Assembly (NCBI GenBank): GCA_963576725.1
Contig: OY755242.1
Location: forward strand, 28,570,725 to 28,634,724
Length of the DNA: 64,000 bases
Direction: 5' to 3'
From: Azorinus chamasolen
Lineage: Eukaryota > Mollusca > Bivalvia > Cardiida > Solecurtidae
In this document: positions 54,716-64,000 of the stretch, one piece after another
How positions within the stretch are numbered: the stretch's first letter is position 1
How the letters are laid out: each line of letters starts with the position of its first letter
The notes under the pieces: generated by a model
What the model was told of the DNA's origin: nothing
Databases searched by the model: none
What the model saw: only the letters and a program-made list of their open reading frames with translations
Position numbers and translations under genes: made by a program

Positions 54716-54860
54716 GCAGACTCGGTTTTATTGAGTCTGTTCATGAGAAGTAATTAAAAATGCAACACTACTCACGACCCTAGCCCCGGGTTAATCAGTA
54801 TTCATTTTTCAAAACTAATAACACCAAAACTAATGATCCCGAAGGATCAGAAAATGTACC
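54716..54860. repeat. Copy of the window-start repeat, longer version
   Basis: Shares TTGCAGACTCGGTTTTATTG with 53758 and AACTAATGATCCCGAAGGA with 65-85, and so bridges the two other copies. Confidence 0.8.
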
Positions 54861-55385
54861 CACCCACCCATTTTACCATTGCGAGAAATTGCAATTTGGC
54901 ATATTTGTAATGTCATTAGTTTGTCTCACATAACGGCTTTGTATGTTCAAGAACTACAGATAAATGATAGTTGCACATATGGCTGGTGGAAATTCGTATT
55001 TCCATTATTTAATGTATGCTTTAAAATTACCCCCCCCCCCCACTTTCCAATAACACCGCACCGCATGCCTAGATAATGTGCTCATCCAAAATACCAAACT
55101 CCTAATTCGTCTTGCAGAACTGGATTTCTGGGCCTAACCTTTCATTGTGGCCTGTTATATTTCTTTGCACATATTGATAGTGTGAAAAGTACTGTATTGG
55201 ACATCTCTGATGAGTACAGTACATCAACCACAAGACAATGTATCGTAGCATCTTTATTCTATATTTCGGATTTTTGATGTCAATATTGCCAACTATATTC
55301 TTTTCTTTTAATTTTTCGACAATTTAAAGTCCAAACATTTAACAGTTTCTTCATCATATTTATTACAAAAAGAGCTATATATATA
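54861..55385. other. Nothing recognised
   Basis: AT-rich with a C10 run at 55031. No coding signal. Confidence 0.35.
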
Positions 55386-55960
55386 TATATCCGTCTGATT
55401 AAAAATGTAATTGATTGTTGTCTCGCCTTATTGAATATCACAAAATGCCCAAGGTAACAAAGTGGCATAATGTCTAGTGTTAATTCAATATTACCCCCCC
55501 CCCTTAACAGTAATTAGGCAGGAATAAACCTATATACCATTATGCAAGGTACAACATATTCTCTGACAACACTAAACATTATTCATCAGATAAAAAGTGC
55601 AGTTGGTGCATGTTTACGCCATATTGAATATCACAAAATGTCCAAGGGTAACAAGGTGGCACTTGGTCTAGTGTCAGTCCATATGACCCCCTATACAATA
55701 CTTTGGCAGGAGAAAACCTATAGATCACTATGCAAGGTCTAACTTATTCTCTGACTACACTAAACATTATCAATCAGATAAAAAGTGCAATTTAAGCACG
55801 TTTAAGATGTATTGGCCGCCATCTTGAATATCACAATATGCCCAAGGGTAACAATGTGGCACCCGGTCTAGTATCAATCCATATGACCCCCTTAACAATA
55901 ATCAGGCAAGAAAAAAATATAGACCACTATGAAAGGTCCACCTTATTCTCTGCTGAACTA
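55386..55960. repeat. Tandem repeat of about 195 bp, 3 units
   Basis: GAATATCACAAAATGCCCAA GGTAACAA recurs at 55434, 55626 and 55827. Units also share CTATGCAAGGTCTAAC, TCAGATAAAAAGTGCA and TCCATATGACCCCC. Copies are increasingly different to the left. Confidence 0.85.
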
Positions 55961-56566
55961 TTATCCCTGAAAATAAATGTAACTTTGAGGAGTTTCGTAT
56001 CGAACTCGGCTGTGATGAAATGATGAACAATGTCTCAGTCTCGTTTTTTTCTCACAGTTTATTTTACAATGCATCTATGCAACTGCCCAGCTCTGAAATA
56101 AATATATAATAAATATACAAACATGATTTCGTATAACACAATAGAATGTATATACATGTATATAAAAAAATCATGATACAGGTATATCAATGCAATATCT
56201 GTACAGCTAATGGACAAGTCATACAGCAGACGACGCTTACATACAGCTAACTTGGCCAAATTAAGCTGGCTTGTGGTATGTCGGTGGTTCTATCCTGGAA
56301 AAATCCCAGGGTCTTCCTCAACCTATAATTAGCTGGACACCGCATTATGGGTGATATACTGTAGAGTGACGTAATTCAACGCTGATATTAGCGAACAATT
56401 CTATGGGAAAAGTGCTGTTGTTAATATTATGCAGGTCATTTGCTATCCAGCATAATGTACTCCAAATACTTTCTGCACTCTCAGCAATTAATGTCTTTAT
56501 ATAGTGTCTGCTGAAAAGATTTTTCTTCCATATCTTTTCAAAAACAAATGTCAGAGTGAAAAACAT
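55961..56566. other. No gene; SINE-like fragment near 56225-56300
   Basis: ACTTGGCCAAATTAAGCTGG and GTCGGTGGTTCTA are similar to the SINE body at 52640-52660. Too short to define an element. Confidence 0.35.
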
Positions 56567-56622
56567 TTTGGACCCTGATGAGGTGTCAAGTTACTCGGCG
56601 ACTCACCTGGATCCAGACTGTT
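56567..56622. repeat. Family F palindrome
   Basis: TTTTGGACCCTGATGAGGTG TCAAGTTACTCGGC..CTCACCTGGATCCAGACTG; imperfect. Confidence 0.7.
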
Positions 56623-59155
56623 GGCAAAGGTTATTATAAATATTAACAACCAAAGCAAAAGCAGCCGGAACAAAACTCATACCTGTTTAAAGGACCAGTT
56701 GCTTATTTCCATAAGTCATTTGACCGTCCTTGGTCAGAACTTTGTATGTCCTTGCATAACATTTCTTAACAAGAAAAATCTTTTAAAAAAGATATTCAGC
56801 GGCATTCAAATATTGACATAATGTACAAAACAATGATATTAAATCTCTGTCATATTAATTTCAATGTTTGGAGATTCTGTTAGTACAGGGAAACTAGATA
56901 TATGAAGGGTTGCTTGTTATTATACTAGCAGAGAGGCGTGCAATGGAAATGACCTGGATTAGAAGAAGCAATTATTGAAAAATGTCAAGTTACTTTTATA
57001 GGAAATCACTATTAAAACGACAATGTCAAAGTAATTTGTTAAAACTATCTGGAGTTAGTTCTTCATTTTACCTGTTATAAAATGTACATGAAAGCGTGTA
57101 TATTTATATTGATATGAAGATAACAAATTGAATACACTTTAAAGCATATAGAATTTAGTTTTTGTTTGTGCAGAGTCTGTAATTACTTAAAGAACAGTAT
57201 TTATCTAGCCAAGATCAACGCATTAATCGACTTGTGTGCATCATCATTAGTGACAACACAACTAAATCCACATGTATTTTTAAAACAATATAAGGTTAAC
57301 AACATCAACCTACTTCCACGATCCAAAGCCCCAGGTGATAGAGTCGTAGCAATAGCCTTCAGTTAGTAGCTTTATATCACAGAGAGGGAACAACCAGAGG
57401 CTTGGTGCTGTGGTCGGGGATAGTAATTAATACTATTAATGCCACTAACAACCTTTCTTTATTTCCTATGGCATTGCCTATGAATTATGTTGGTTTCGGC
57501 AAACTACCTGTTCGTCAAAGTGATCAAATGTGGTATCAAATTGATAGCAAAATGATAATAAAAGTTTGAAAGTTTAATAGTGGTTTTGGCAAACTTGTAA
57601 TAATGCTCAGCAATCATAATCATGAGGTGATAAGTACGATAATGGGTTAGGAACTGATATAAAGTATGGCACCAGTGAGTTGGTATTTTAAAAATTATTA
57701 TTTATTTATTAATAATAATTATAGCCTTTTTTATTTGTGAGAATTTATTATACTTATATTTTAATGGCTTCTGTATTCTTTGCGTAAGCAAATTTAATTA
57801 ATACAAAGTTATAGATGTATTCTCGCGTCGGAAACATGCTACTCTCACCGACCTGACAACCACCATTCCGCATGGCAGTCTAGTACAAGTTATTGATGTG
57901 CAAGCGATTAGGTAATCACACCTATAACTTCGAAAGCAAATCCGAGTGGTCAGTTTGATAAGCATAGCGGGAAACGCCAGAAATGTCAGCTGCAACTGAA
58001 TCACTCACTAGAGAGAGACAGAGAGTGTCAGATCTAAACATTTCCCTTCTAGAACCGCTATTTTATGCCAAATATCAGAAATTTGATTTTCAAAACATTG
58101 TTCCCATGTAAAGAATACTGCTGTCTGTAACACTTTCATTTATACTATTATTAAAGAGATTTTATTTATACCTTTTTTATTCTCAATTCAGTATATGACT
58201 TAGTAGTGATTTCAAATTCATGTTTACATTTATAATAAACAAACAGTTTACTACATTCAGACAAATAAGTTTATTTTGAAGATAATTAACACTGATCTTG
58301 TTGTTTATATTTTGTCTACATATTGTTTCTTACTACATTATACTCATATATTTCATACTGTTGAAGTTTATTGCCTCTAGTTATATTATTATCAGTTATT
58401 TTTAATAACAATTGTTAATTTTTCACTACCATAACACTTTTGTTTGTCTATATTCTTTAAATCCCAATTTAATACAATGTTCGCTTTGTAATCATTATCA
58501 GTACATCAGTACTTTGATTTTATGGGAATTCCAGTACATCTATTTAAAGAACAGAACTTTCGCCAGTCGACATTCTTCCATGCATTATATGGCGTTTTGA
58601 CTGAACTCTGAGAAGTTTATAGAAAATGTCTGTATAACAGAATGTCTTAAATTTGGTTAATGTGGATCGATTGCATCGATTTCAATTTGCGAGGCCTAAG
58701 CAGCTAATCATCATAAATCACGGTGTTTTGAAATAACTACTATGGCGTTAGAATGACCCAGGAATATCAACGCGTTAGCAGACTGTGTATCTGGATTGTA
58801 CATAGTTTAGCCATGTGTAAAGGCATTATAAAAAGGCTGTTTGCCAGTCAAGGTATTAACTAATGAAAATACAGTTTACTACAAAATTAAATACTAGTAG
58901 GTCATATGCAAATAACAATAGTTTCTGATTGGTGGAAAACTAGAACAAAAGTGAAAATAGACAGCTAGCCGCTGAAAAAAGGCATATCAACAGGGATTTT
59001 TTTTATCAGAAATAAGAAAAGATCCTTTATTCGCAGCTATTCACTTTAAAAGACGTTTCAAAGCCTGCTTAAATTATGCCTTTCAAATTGACTGTCAAAA
59101 GGTCTTACCAGTGCCTGAAACATCACATGAGAACTATGTATTTCTGGGTTTCCAA
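56623..59155. other. 2.5 kb AT-rich region without a recognisable gene
   Basis: No known repeat family and no protein motif seen. Around 57165-57365 a 66-codon frame and, at 57436-57570, a 43-codon frame end just before AATAAAAG, which could mark the 3' end of an unrecognised transcript, but splice sites and homology are lacking. Confidence 0.35.
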
Positions 59156-59159
59156 ATGA

Positions 59160-59770
59160 TCCTGCGGACAAGGTTTTTTAGATGAAGGTCACTGTGACCT
59201 TGACCTTTGACTGACTGACCTCTAAATCAATAGATGTCATCAACTAGCCATGACCAACCGTCCTACTAAGTATGAAGACAGCACACTTAATACTTACTTA
59301 TCAAGTTATTGAGCAAAAAAGATGTTTTAGTTGAATGTCATCATGATCTTGACCTTTGACCTCAAAATCAGTAGGGGTCATCTACTAGTCATGACCAATA
59401 TTCCTCCTAAGTATGAAAACGGCACACCAAATATTTATTAAGTTATTGAGTGGACAAGATTTTTTAGTTGAAGGTCATCATGACCTTGACCTTTGACCAA
59501 CTGACCTCAAAATCATTAATGGTCATCTACTAGCCATGACCAATCTTCCTACTAGGTATGAAGACAGCACACCTAACACTTGTCAAGTTATTGAACGGAC
59601 AAGACTTTTGAGTTGAATGTCACTGTGACCTTGACCTTTGACTGACTGACCTCAAAATCAATAGGAATCTACTAGCCATGATCAACCTTCCTACTATGTA
59701 TAAAGATAGTACACCCAATAGTTGTCAAGTTATTGAGTGGACAAAGATTTGGCTAACGGACAGACAGACA
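59160..59770 (+). repeat. Tandem array of about 148 bp, 4 units, with TGACCTTGACC motifs
   Basis: Units contain GACAAGATTTTTTAGTTGAA, GGTCATCATGACCTTGACCT, TTGACC..CTGACCTCAAAATCA, CTACTAGCCATGACCAA and CAAGTTATTGAGTGG. The array ends in GACAGACAGACAGACGGGC, like the arrays at 15053 and 29532. Confidence 0.9.
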
Positions 59771-60500
59771 GACGGGCAAGAGCCATACCATCATACAACC
59801 GAAGTTACCTTCGGGCGTATATAAAAACCAATAAATATTCTGTTATTTCATGTTCTCATTATTTCTTACATGAATATTCAACAGGGAAAGGTTACTACTC
59901 AATAGGTAAAGGGTTAAGTTACATGTTAAATTAGAGCCCTAAATATACTTCATAAGTGCTTTCATTGTTAACGCTGAACATGCTATTAATCATTTTGTCA
60001 TTTGCTCATTTGTCATTTGCTCATTTGTCGTCTGCAATATTTTCAAAACTCTTATTTTTCTTCTTTCAGAAGTTTATTTTGGGTGACAAACAGTTTGGAT
60101 CTCAAATTAGGCCATACAAAATGTGTGTCCTAATTTTAGATCCAAACTGTTCCAAAATGTGGGGCCTGATCCAACTTTGCATAGGTAATAAATGGCGGAA
60201 GACTCTTGGACATTGCTAGCATACAGAGAGTTAAAGGGCTTTAATTTCGCTTGTTAACTTAAATAATCATAAAGCTAAAGAATTTGGAGCTCCCTGGTAT
60301 GCAGAATTACTTGGATTTGGATCCCAAACTTTCCATGATAAAGAGCTATGAGACAAATGATACTGAATTCCACCAACATACTATAGACCTATGGTGCAGG
60401 CAAAGTTCCAAGTGTACAACCTTGTATGGATGAACACATAATGAACAATCACTACTGTTACAATGTCAGCTAGTCCAGCCTTATGAAACCTTGACAACGA
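59771..60500. other. Family B remnant (59855-59920), family F palindrome (60090-60153), gene 3' flank
   Basis: TACATGAATATTCAACAGGG AAAGG is a family B right end. AACAGTTTGGATCTCAAATTA..TAATTTTAGATCCAAACTGTT is an F-type palindrome with a different centre. The rest is the 3' flank of the minus-strand TPR gene. Confidence 0.6.
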
Positions 60501-61244
60501 TCATGTATGTACTTTTTCAATTTTCTCCAGGAGTGTTTTCAGTGATTTACTATGGGAGTCAACTTTCAATCCTTCCATCACTGCCCTTTTACATTCCTCC
60601 AGTTTCTCCATTTCATAATAAGCTTCTGCTTTTCTGTACAAGCATTTAATATTTCTAGGGTCTATAGTCAAGGCTTTATTGCAATTTTCTACAGCAAAGT
60701 CATAACGCCCACACTTTAACTGGCAAAGGGCCATATTAGAATAACATTGTACCTGCAGTTCCTTCAGGTGGGTTACTAGCGATGCTTCTAACTCTTTGCC
60801 TGGTAACAAAAGTATTAAGTACTTCAAAGCTTTGCTAAACCTTCTAAAGGAAAAATCTACAAGATTGTTCTTAAACAGTTCCACACCTTTTGCCTTGTGA
60901 CTTTTCGCAATTTCGAATTTCTGATTGGCAGTCAACTTACACACTGGTGGTCTGTTCTGAAAGCTTTTTAATACCAGTTTCAATTCATATTCTTCTGCAA
61001 TACTATTTCCATTCACTCTGACTTGGCAGCCTTCCCCAGCCATGAGTTTGACAAGATTGTCTTCTATCACATCACCAAACACTGAATCGCTTTCACCAAT
61101 GGTAAAGATGAATTCTTCTCCAGTTGGAAAATTGAGGTGTTGAATATCCAATTCTGTCTCCAGCATAATGGTACAGGTGGCACCATCTACTGGCCTGATG
61201 TTGAAAGTAGATGGAGCTGTTGATTCTATTGCTGTTGGCATCAT
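60501..61244 (-). CDS. FKBPL-like protein: degenerate FKBP-like N-terminus plus three TPRs
   Basis: 247 codons, intact, one coding exon. The N-terminal half (about 20-95) has the pattern of the degenerate FKBP-like part of FK506-binding-protein-like (FKBPL): FIFTIGESDS, then DVIEDNLVKLMAGEGCQVRV and LKLVLKSF; no prolyl-isomerase pocket residues can be recognised. Three tetratricopeptide repeats follow at 110-143, 163-196 and 197-230, for example YSNMALCQLKCGRYDFAVEN and CLYRKAEAYYEMEKLEECKR. In vertebrates FKBPL is a TPR co-chaperone that binds HSP90. The same role here is inferred from the layout. It is shorter than human FKBPL (349 residues), mainly at the N-terminus. The start is fixed: an in-frame TGA lies six bases before the ATG, after a TTTCAG acceptor at about 61283, so a 5' untranslated intron is likely. 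Another FKBP/TPR co-chaperone remains possible. Confidence 0.8.
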   Translation of the reverse strand: MMPTAIESTAPSTFNIRPVDGATCTIMLETELDIQHLNFPTGEEFIFTIGESDSVFGDVIEDNLVKLMAGEGCQVRVNGNSIAEEYELKLVLKSFQNRPPVCKLTANQKFEIAKSHKAKGVELFKNNLVDFSFRRFSKALKYLILLLPGKELEASLVTHLKELQVQCYSNMALCQLKCGRYDFAVENCNKALTIDPRNIKCLYRKAEAYYEMEKLEECKRAVMEGLKVDSHSKSLKTLLEKIEKVHT

Positions 61245-61459
61245 TCCTCACACTTACAATCTTCAGTGTTGTAACCTGAAATTACAGGGAAATACCATAA
61301 TTATTCTAAATATTCAGATACCTAATCTCCCATTTCCAGTGGTTTTCAAAGCTGAGTAAGTCTATTCAGCATCGTTTTGATAAGTAGTTGTAATTTGGAT
61401 TGAGGATCCATATATCATACGGACAAATTTCAAAATCTTTACCAAAACTGAAGTCAAAG

Positions 61460-61709
61460 TTAACCCTTCTCTTGCTGAATTTTAAAATACATTTCTCCTT
61501 CTTTACCCATGCCCTGTTGTATAATTACATATATCTTCACTGTTTACAAGTATTTCACTGTGCAATCACTACTGTGGAGTGCACTGGTTGCACAATCAAC
61601 TTGTAAATAGTGCAGACCCAGATTAGACAGCTCCTGCAGGAGCTGTCTCATCTGGGTCTTCACTATTTACAGGTAGGTATATTGACGTGAATAGCAAGCG
61701 AAGGGTTAA
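61460..61709. mobile_element. Family E TTAA MITE, copy 2, intact palindrome
   Basis: TTAACCCTTCTCTTGCTGAA at the left and AGCAAGCGAAGGGTTAA at the right. Central palindrome CAGACCCAGATTAGACAGCT CCTGCAGG..CTGTCTCATCTGGGTC with core AGCTCCTGCAGGAGCT. Lies upstream of the TPR gene. Confidence 0.9.
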
Positions 61710-61910
61710 GGTCACTGAGACACCAAAGTAGTATGTAACACTGCCTTTCTATGATGCACCAACACATGGAATTTGGAAACCTTAATCCAAGTTATTGAGG
61801 AGATATTGTCCGTACAAAAATCTGGACAGAAGGATCAACAGATGGAGGATGTACAGACTGAGTGCAAACCTATAGTCCGCCTCTTGTGGCTGGTAGGGGA
61901 CTAATAAATA
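61710..61910 (+). repeat. Single unit of an AAGGTCA-type repeat with tail
   Basis: AAGGTCACTGAGACACC, CCAAGTTATTGAGGAGATAT and GTCCGTACAAAAATCTGGAC resemble the units at 51332 and 59160; ends in CTTGTGGCTGGTAGGGGACT. Confidence 0.5.
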
Positions 61911-61986
61911 TGAAACAGGGGAAAGGTTAATGATGGACCAATATAAACTACTAAACTGTTGAAATGAATTGTCTGAATTATTGTCA

Positions 61987-62123
61987 TTAACCCGGTACTT
62001 GATAGAGATGAATATTTATACATTTGAAAACAGATTAGATCCAGAACAGATAGCACTCGTATGAGCCTTCTGGTCAGAGTCTGCTTTGATTACTAACAGA
62101 GTATTAATATAGATCTGCACCTA
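61987..62123 (+). mobile_element. Decayed family B MITE
   Basis: TTAACCCGGTACTTGATAG, then GAAAACAGATTAGATCCAGA ACAGATAGCACTCGTATGAG, a corrupted B palindrome. The right end is lost against the next element. Confidence 0.55.
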
Positions 62124-62305
62124 CAGTAAATAAATACGTCTTTCTACGCCTCTGCAAAAGTCTTTTATGAAACCATTGTGATAAATAGAGCATTTGCTCC
62201 TATAGGAGCAAATGCTCTATTTATCACAATGGTTTCAACTACAAAATTCAAAATTTTTACTTTTCTCTAGTAAATGCTCCTTTCGGGTAGATTCATTCAA
62301 AGAGG
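62124..62305 (+). mobile_element. Family A MITE with perfect palindrome
   Basis: The palindrome 62170-62238, GAAACCATTGTGATAAATAG around TTTGCTCCTATAGGAGCAAA, is perfect. Right arm GGGTAGATTCATTCAAAGAG is present, but the terminal TTAA boxes are decayed. Confidence 0.8.
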
Positions 62306-62324
62306 TTCCCTTAGGAAAAAGGAA

Positions 62325-62665
62325 GGCAGTTAACTTGCAGTGTTTTAGCAGTGTTTTTCAGAACCAGTAAAACGCAGTTTTTTAGCAGTTTGTTCTAAAC
62401 CAGTTTTTAGCAGTGAAAGTGCAGTGAAATCGGCCGAAATATTTAAATGAGCTAGCAGTCATATGAGGTCATAAAAAACTGCAAAATAACTGGCTTACCA
62501 GTTATGAACCAGTTAAATGACATCATGAAACTGGAAGAAAAACTGTCCACATTTTTTCAGCAGTTAAATTACATCATAAAATACTGGAAGAAAAACTGCA
62601 AAATAACTGGCCATTATTTTTAAGCAGTAAAATGACATCATAAAACTGCCAGTATTTTTTGCTGG
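62325..62665. repeat. Degenerate repeat rich in CAGTTT / AACTGG words
   Basis: Recurring GAAACTGGAAGAAAAACTG, AAAATAACTGG, CAGTTAAATGACATCATAAA; units of about 70-75 bp, highly diverged. No coding potential. Confidence 0.7.
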
Positions 62666-63194
62666 GGTGGGGGCGGGGAACAAATAAATTTCCATCAAAA
62701 GTTTTTTTTTAACATTTTATATAAAAACATAACATATGGCTAAATGAAAATTATCATTTATGCTGCAGTTTTCAAAAGGTTCACTCTTATTTTCTAAGAA
62801 TAAGTTAATTGCACCATTACTGGGCATTTTACAAAACACTAACAGATGGCATACAGAGTAGATCCTGTTAAGACAGCTCTCTTACAAGCCCTCTAAACTT
62901 GATCTATACTATTTGTACAGAACACATGACATTGTACTCCTTTTCAACACAGATGTTATACTACAATAACTGTACAAAATACATGCTCTCTTGTAAGTTG
63001 TTGTCTTGTTTTTATCCATATGAATTGATATTTACACCTAGCAAAATTACTTTAACAAATCAAAAGATCCAGAGTGCTGTCTAGCTTCTTGAAGAGTTGC
63101 TCCATCCTAAACTGTCCCCACAATCTTATGCAAGTCTATAGTCTTTTCAAAAGATGGTGACAAGTTTTTTCACGTTCATTTTTCTGTATGACAA
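62666..63194. other. Nothing recognised
   Basis: AT-rich. At 62855-62920 GAGTAGATCCTGTTAAGACA GC is a weak trace of family B. Confidence 0.35.
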
Positions 63195-63264
63195 CTACCC
63201 TTTTTCTTCTCTTTGTGTGTCAGGCTTGTTGATCTGGACTATAGGCACAGCTGTATCCCCAGTC
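63195..63264 (-). CDS. Possible terminal exon of an unidentified minus-strand gene
   Basis: On the minus strand TTTGTTATTGCAG is a good acceptor; skipping one base, the frame reads TGDTAVPIVQINKPDTQREE then KG and a stop (23 codons). It has the look of a charged protein C-terminus. The upstream exon would lie right of the window or in the 63265-64000 stretch, where I could not identify one. The two other frames stop after 8 and 14 codons. Confidence 0.25.
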
Positions 63265-64000
63265 CTGCAATAACAAATGTTACTAATAACATAAACATTA
63301 TCAAAATAATATTAAACCTAATTCTTTCTCCCTGTTTATGTTTTAAACACTTCAATTCAACAACCTATAATGAAAGATTTATCATGTTTTGACTGACCTA
63401 TTTACATGTACATGTCAAATTTATTGACAAAATTTCATAAATCTGGATATTTAACTTTTTGCATCATACATTTCTATGGCTTTGCAAATGGAGTAGACCA
63501 AGATCACTCCTGTATGAGATAACTAATCCCAATCTTCTCTATTTGCTTTTGGAATAATACATTTTCTGCCTAAGCCAGAATTTGTGTTCATAATTTCATG
63601 CCATAATGAAATATAATCTAGTAATAATGTCCCCATTCATGGTGTAAAGGGTTACATCTCAACAAATCTTATAGGTCTGTTCCCAATTAAAACAGGTAAA
63701 AATATTATTTTACTTGCTATACTTTCATTTTCAATGCAAACATGACTGCTGGGAAAAAGTAAACACATTCAATTTTCTTTTTTAATAAATATGGTTATTG
63801 GTTGTATTTTCATGTCTCTCCCCATGAGATGTATGGGTACAGGGACACTGATGTGGCATGGTTGATCATTGTCACGTTAAACAGAAATAGAGAGTAGAGG
63901 GGTGAAGAGCTAGCTAGAATATTACCCCACCCACCCACTTACATGAAAATCGAAGATAAACAATATTGAATAATAAAAATCTAATTAGTCTTAATTTATT
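63265..64000. other. No gene recognised; decayed family B MITE at about 63455-63655
   Basis: CATACATTTCTATGGCTTTG CAAATGGAGTAGACCAAGATC, then CTATTTGCTTTTGGAATAAT and CATTCATGGTGTAAAGGGTTA trace a diverged family B element. Confidence 0.5.

Noticed and set aside
57166..57366. 66-codon frame near a possible poly(A) signal at 57558
   Set aside because: No splice site in phase and no homology recognised; left as unresolved non-coding.

Overview
This is a eukaryotic, intron-bearing, AT-rich window that is overwhelmingly repeat DNA. The repeat content (arrays ending in GACAGACAGAC-type tails next to ATGTCTCCCC or ATGCCCCC, a tRNA-headed SINE with a CCAAACCAAAC tail, foldback and hairpin elements everywhere) and the type of the few genes point to a marine bivalve mollusc, possibly a heterodont clam. 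The species cannot be named from the sequence. No bacterial-style operons, CRISPR arrays or intact rRNA/tRNA genes were seen.

Host genes are sparse. (1) Two internal plus-strand exons of a coiled-coil protein (668-816 and 2472-2583) are joined by an intron made mostly of a 160-bp tandem repeat. (2) A complete single-exon type II membrane glycosyltransferase with a DXD motif (GT32/OCH1-like) lies at 48467-49657. (3) A complete minus-strand FKBPL-like TPR protein lies at 60501-61244. (4) A possible last exon of a further minus-strand gene is at 63195-63264.

The rest is a graveyard of mobile elements. Protein-bearing relics are a mariner transposase (2668-3155), a Gypsy-type protease fragment (4270-4590), a reverse transcriptase element of Penelope-like appearance (20668-23579), a non-LTR endonuclease split by a tandem array (29150-31160), a non-LTR ORF2 C-terminus (42767-43387) and a tyrosine recombinase (49883-50592). 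Around them are many short non-autonomous elements. Families A, B, E, F and G end in TTAA plus CCCTTT-like termini (piggyBac-like). Family D ends in CAGTAAAAC and duplicates TA. Three foldback elements have 8- or 9-bp target duplications (hAT-like and Mutator-like). Most of the small families carry a long near-perfect palindrome, often around the same core GCTCCTATAGGAGC.

Several nested or duplicated copies allow insertions to be dated and bounded by eye. A D element interrupts the mariner relic exactly at TA. A 2.9-kb reverse-transcriptase element interrupts one of two copies of a 1.1-kb element. A 74-bp hairpin is present in one copy of a 2.3/3.1-kb segmental duplication and absent from the other. 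A SINE interrupts a tandem array with a 7-bp duplication. The candidate novel system is this set of unrelated-looking hairpin elements that share one palindromic core.
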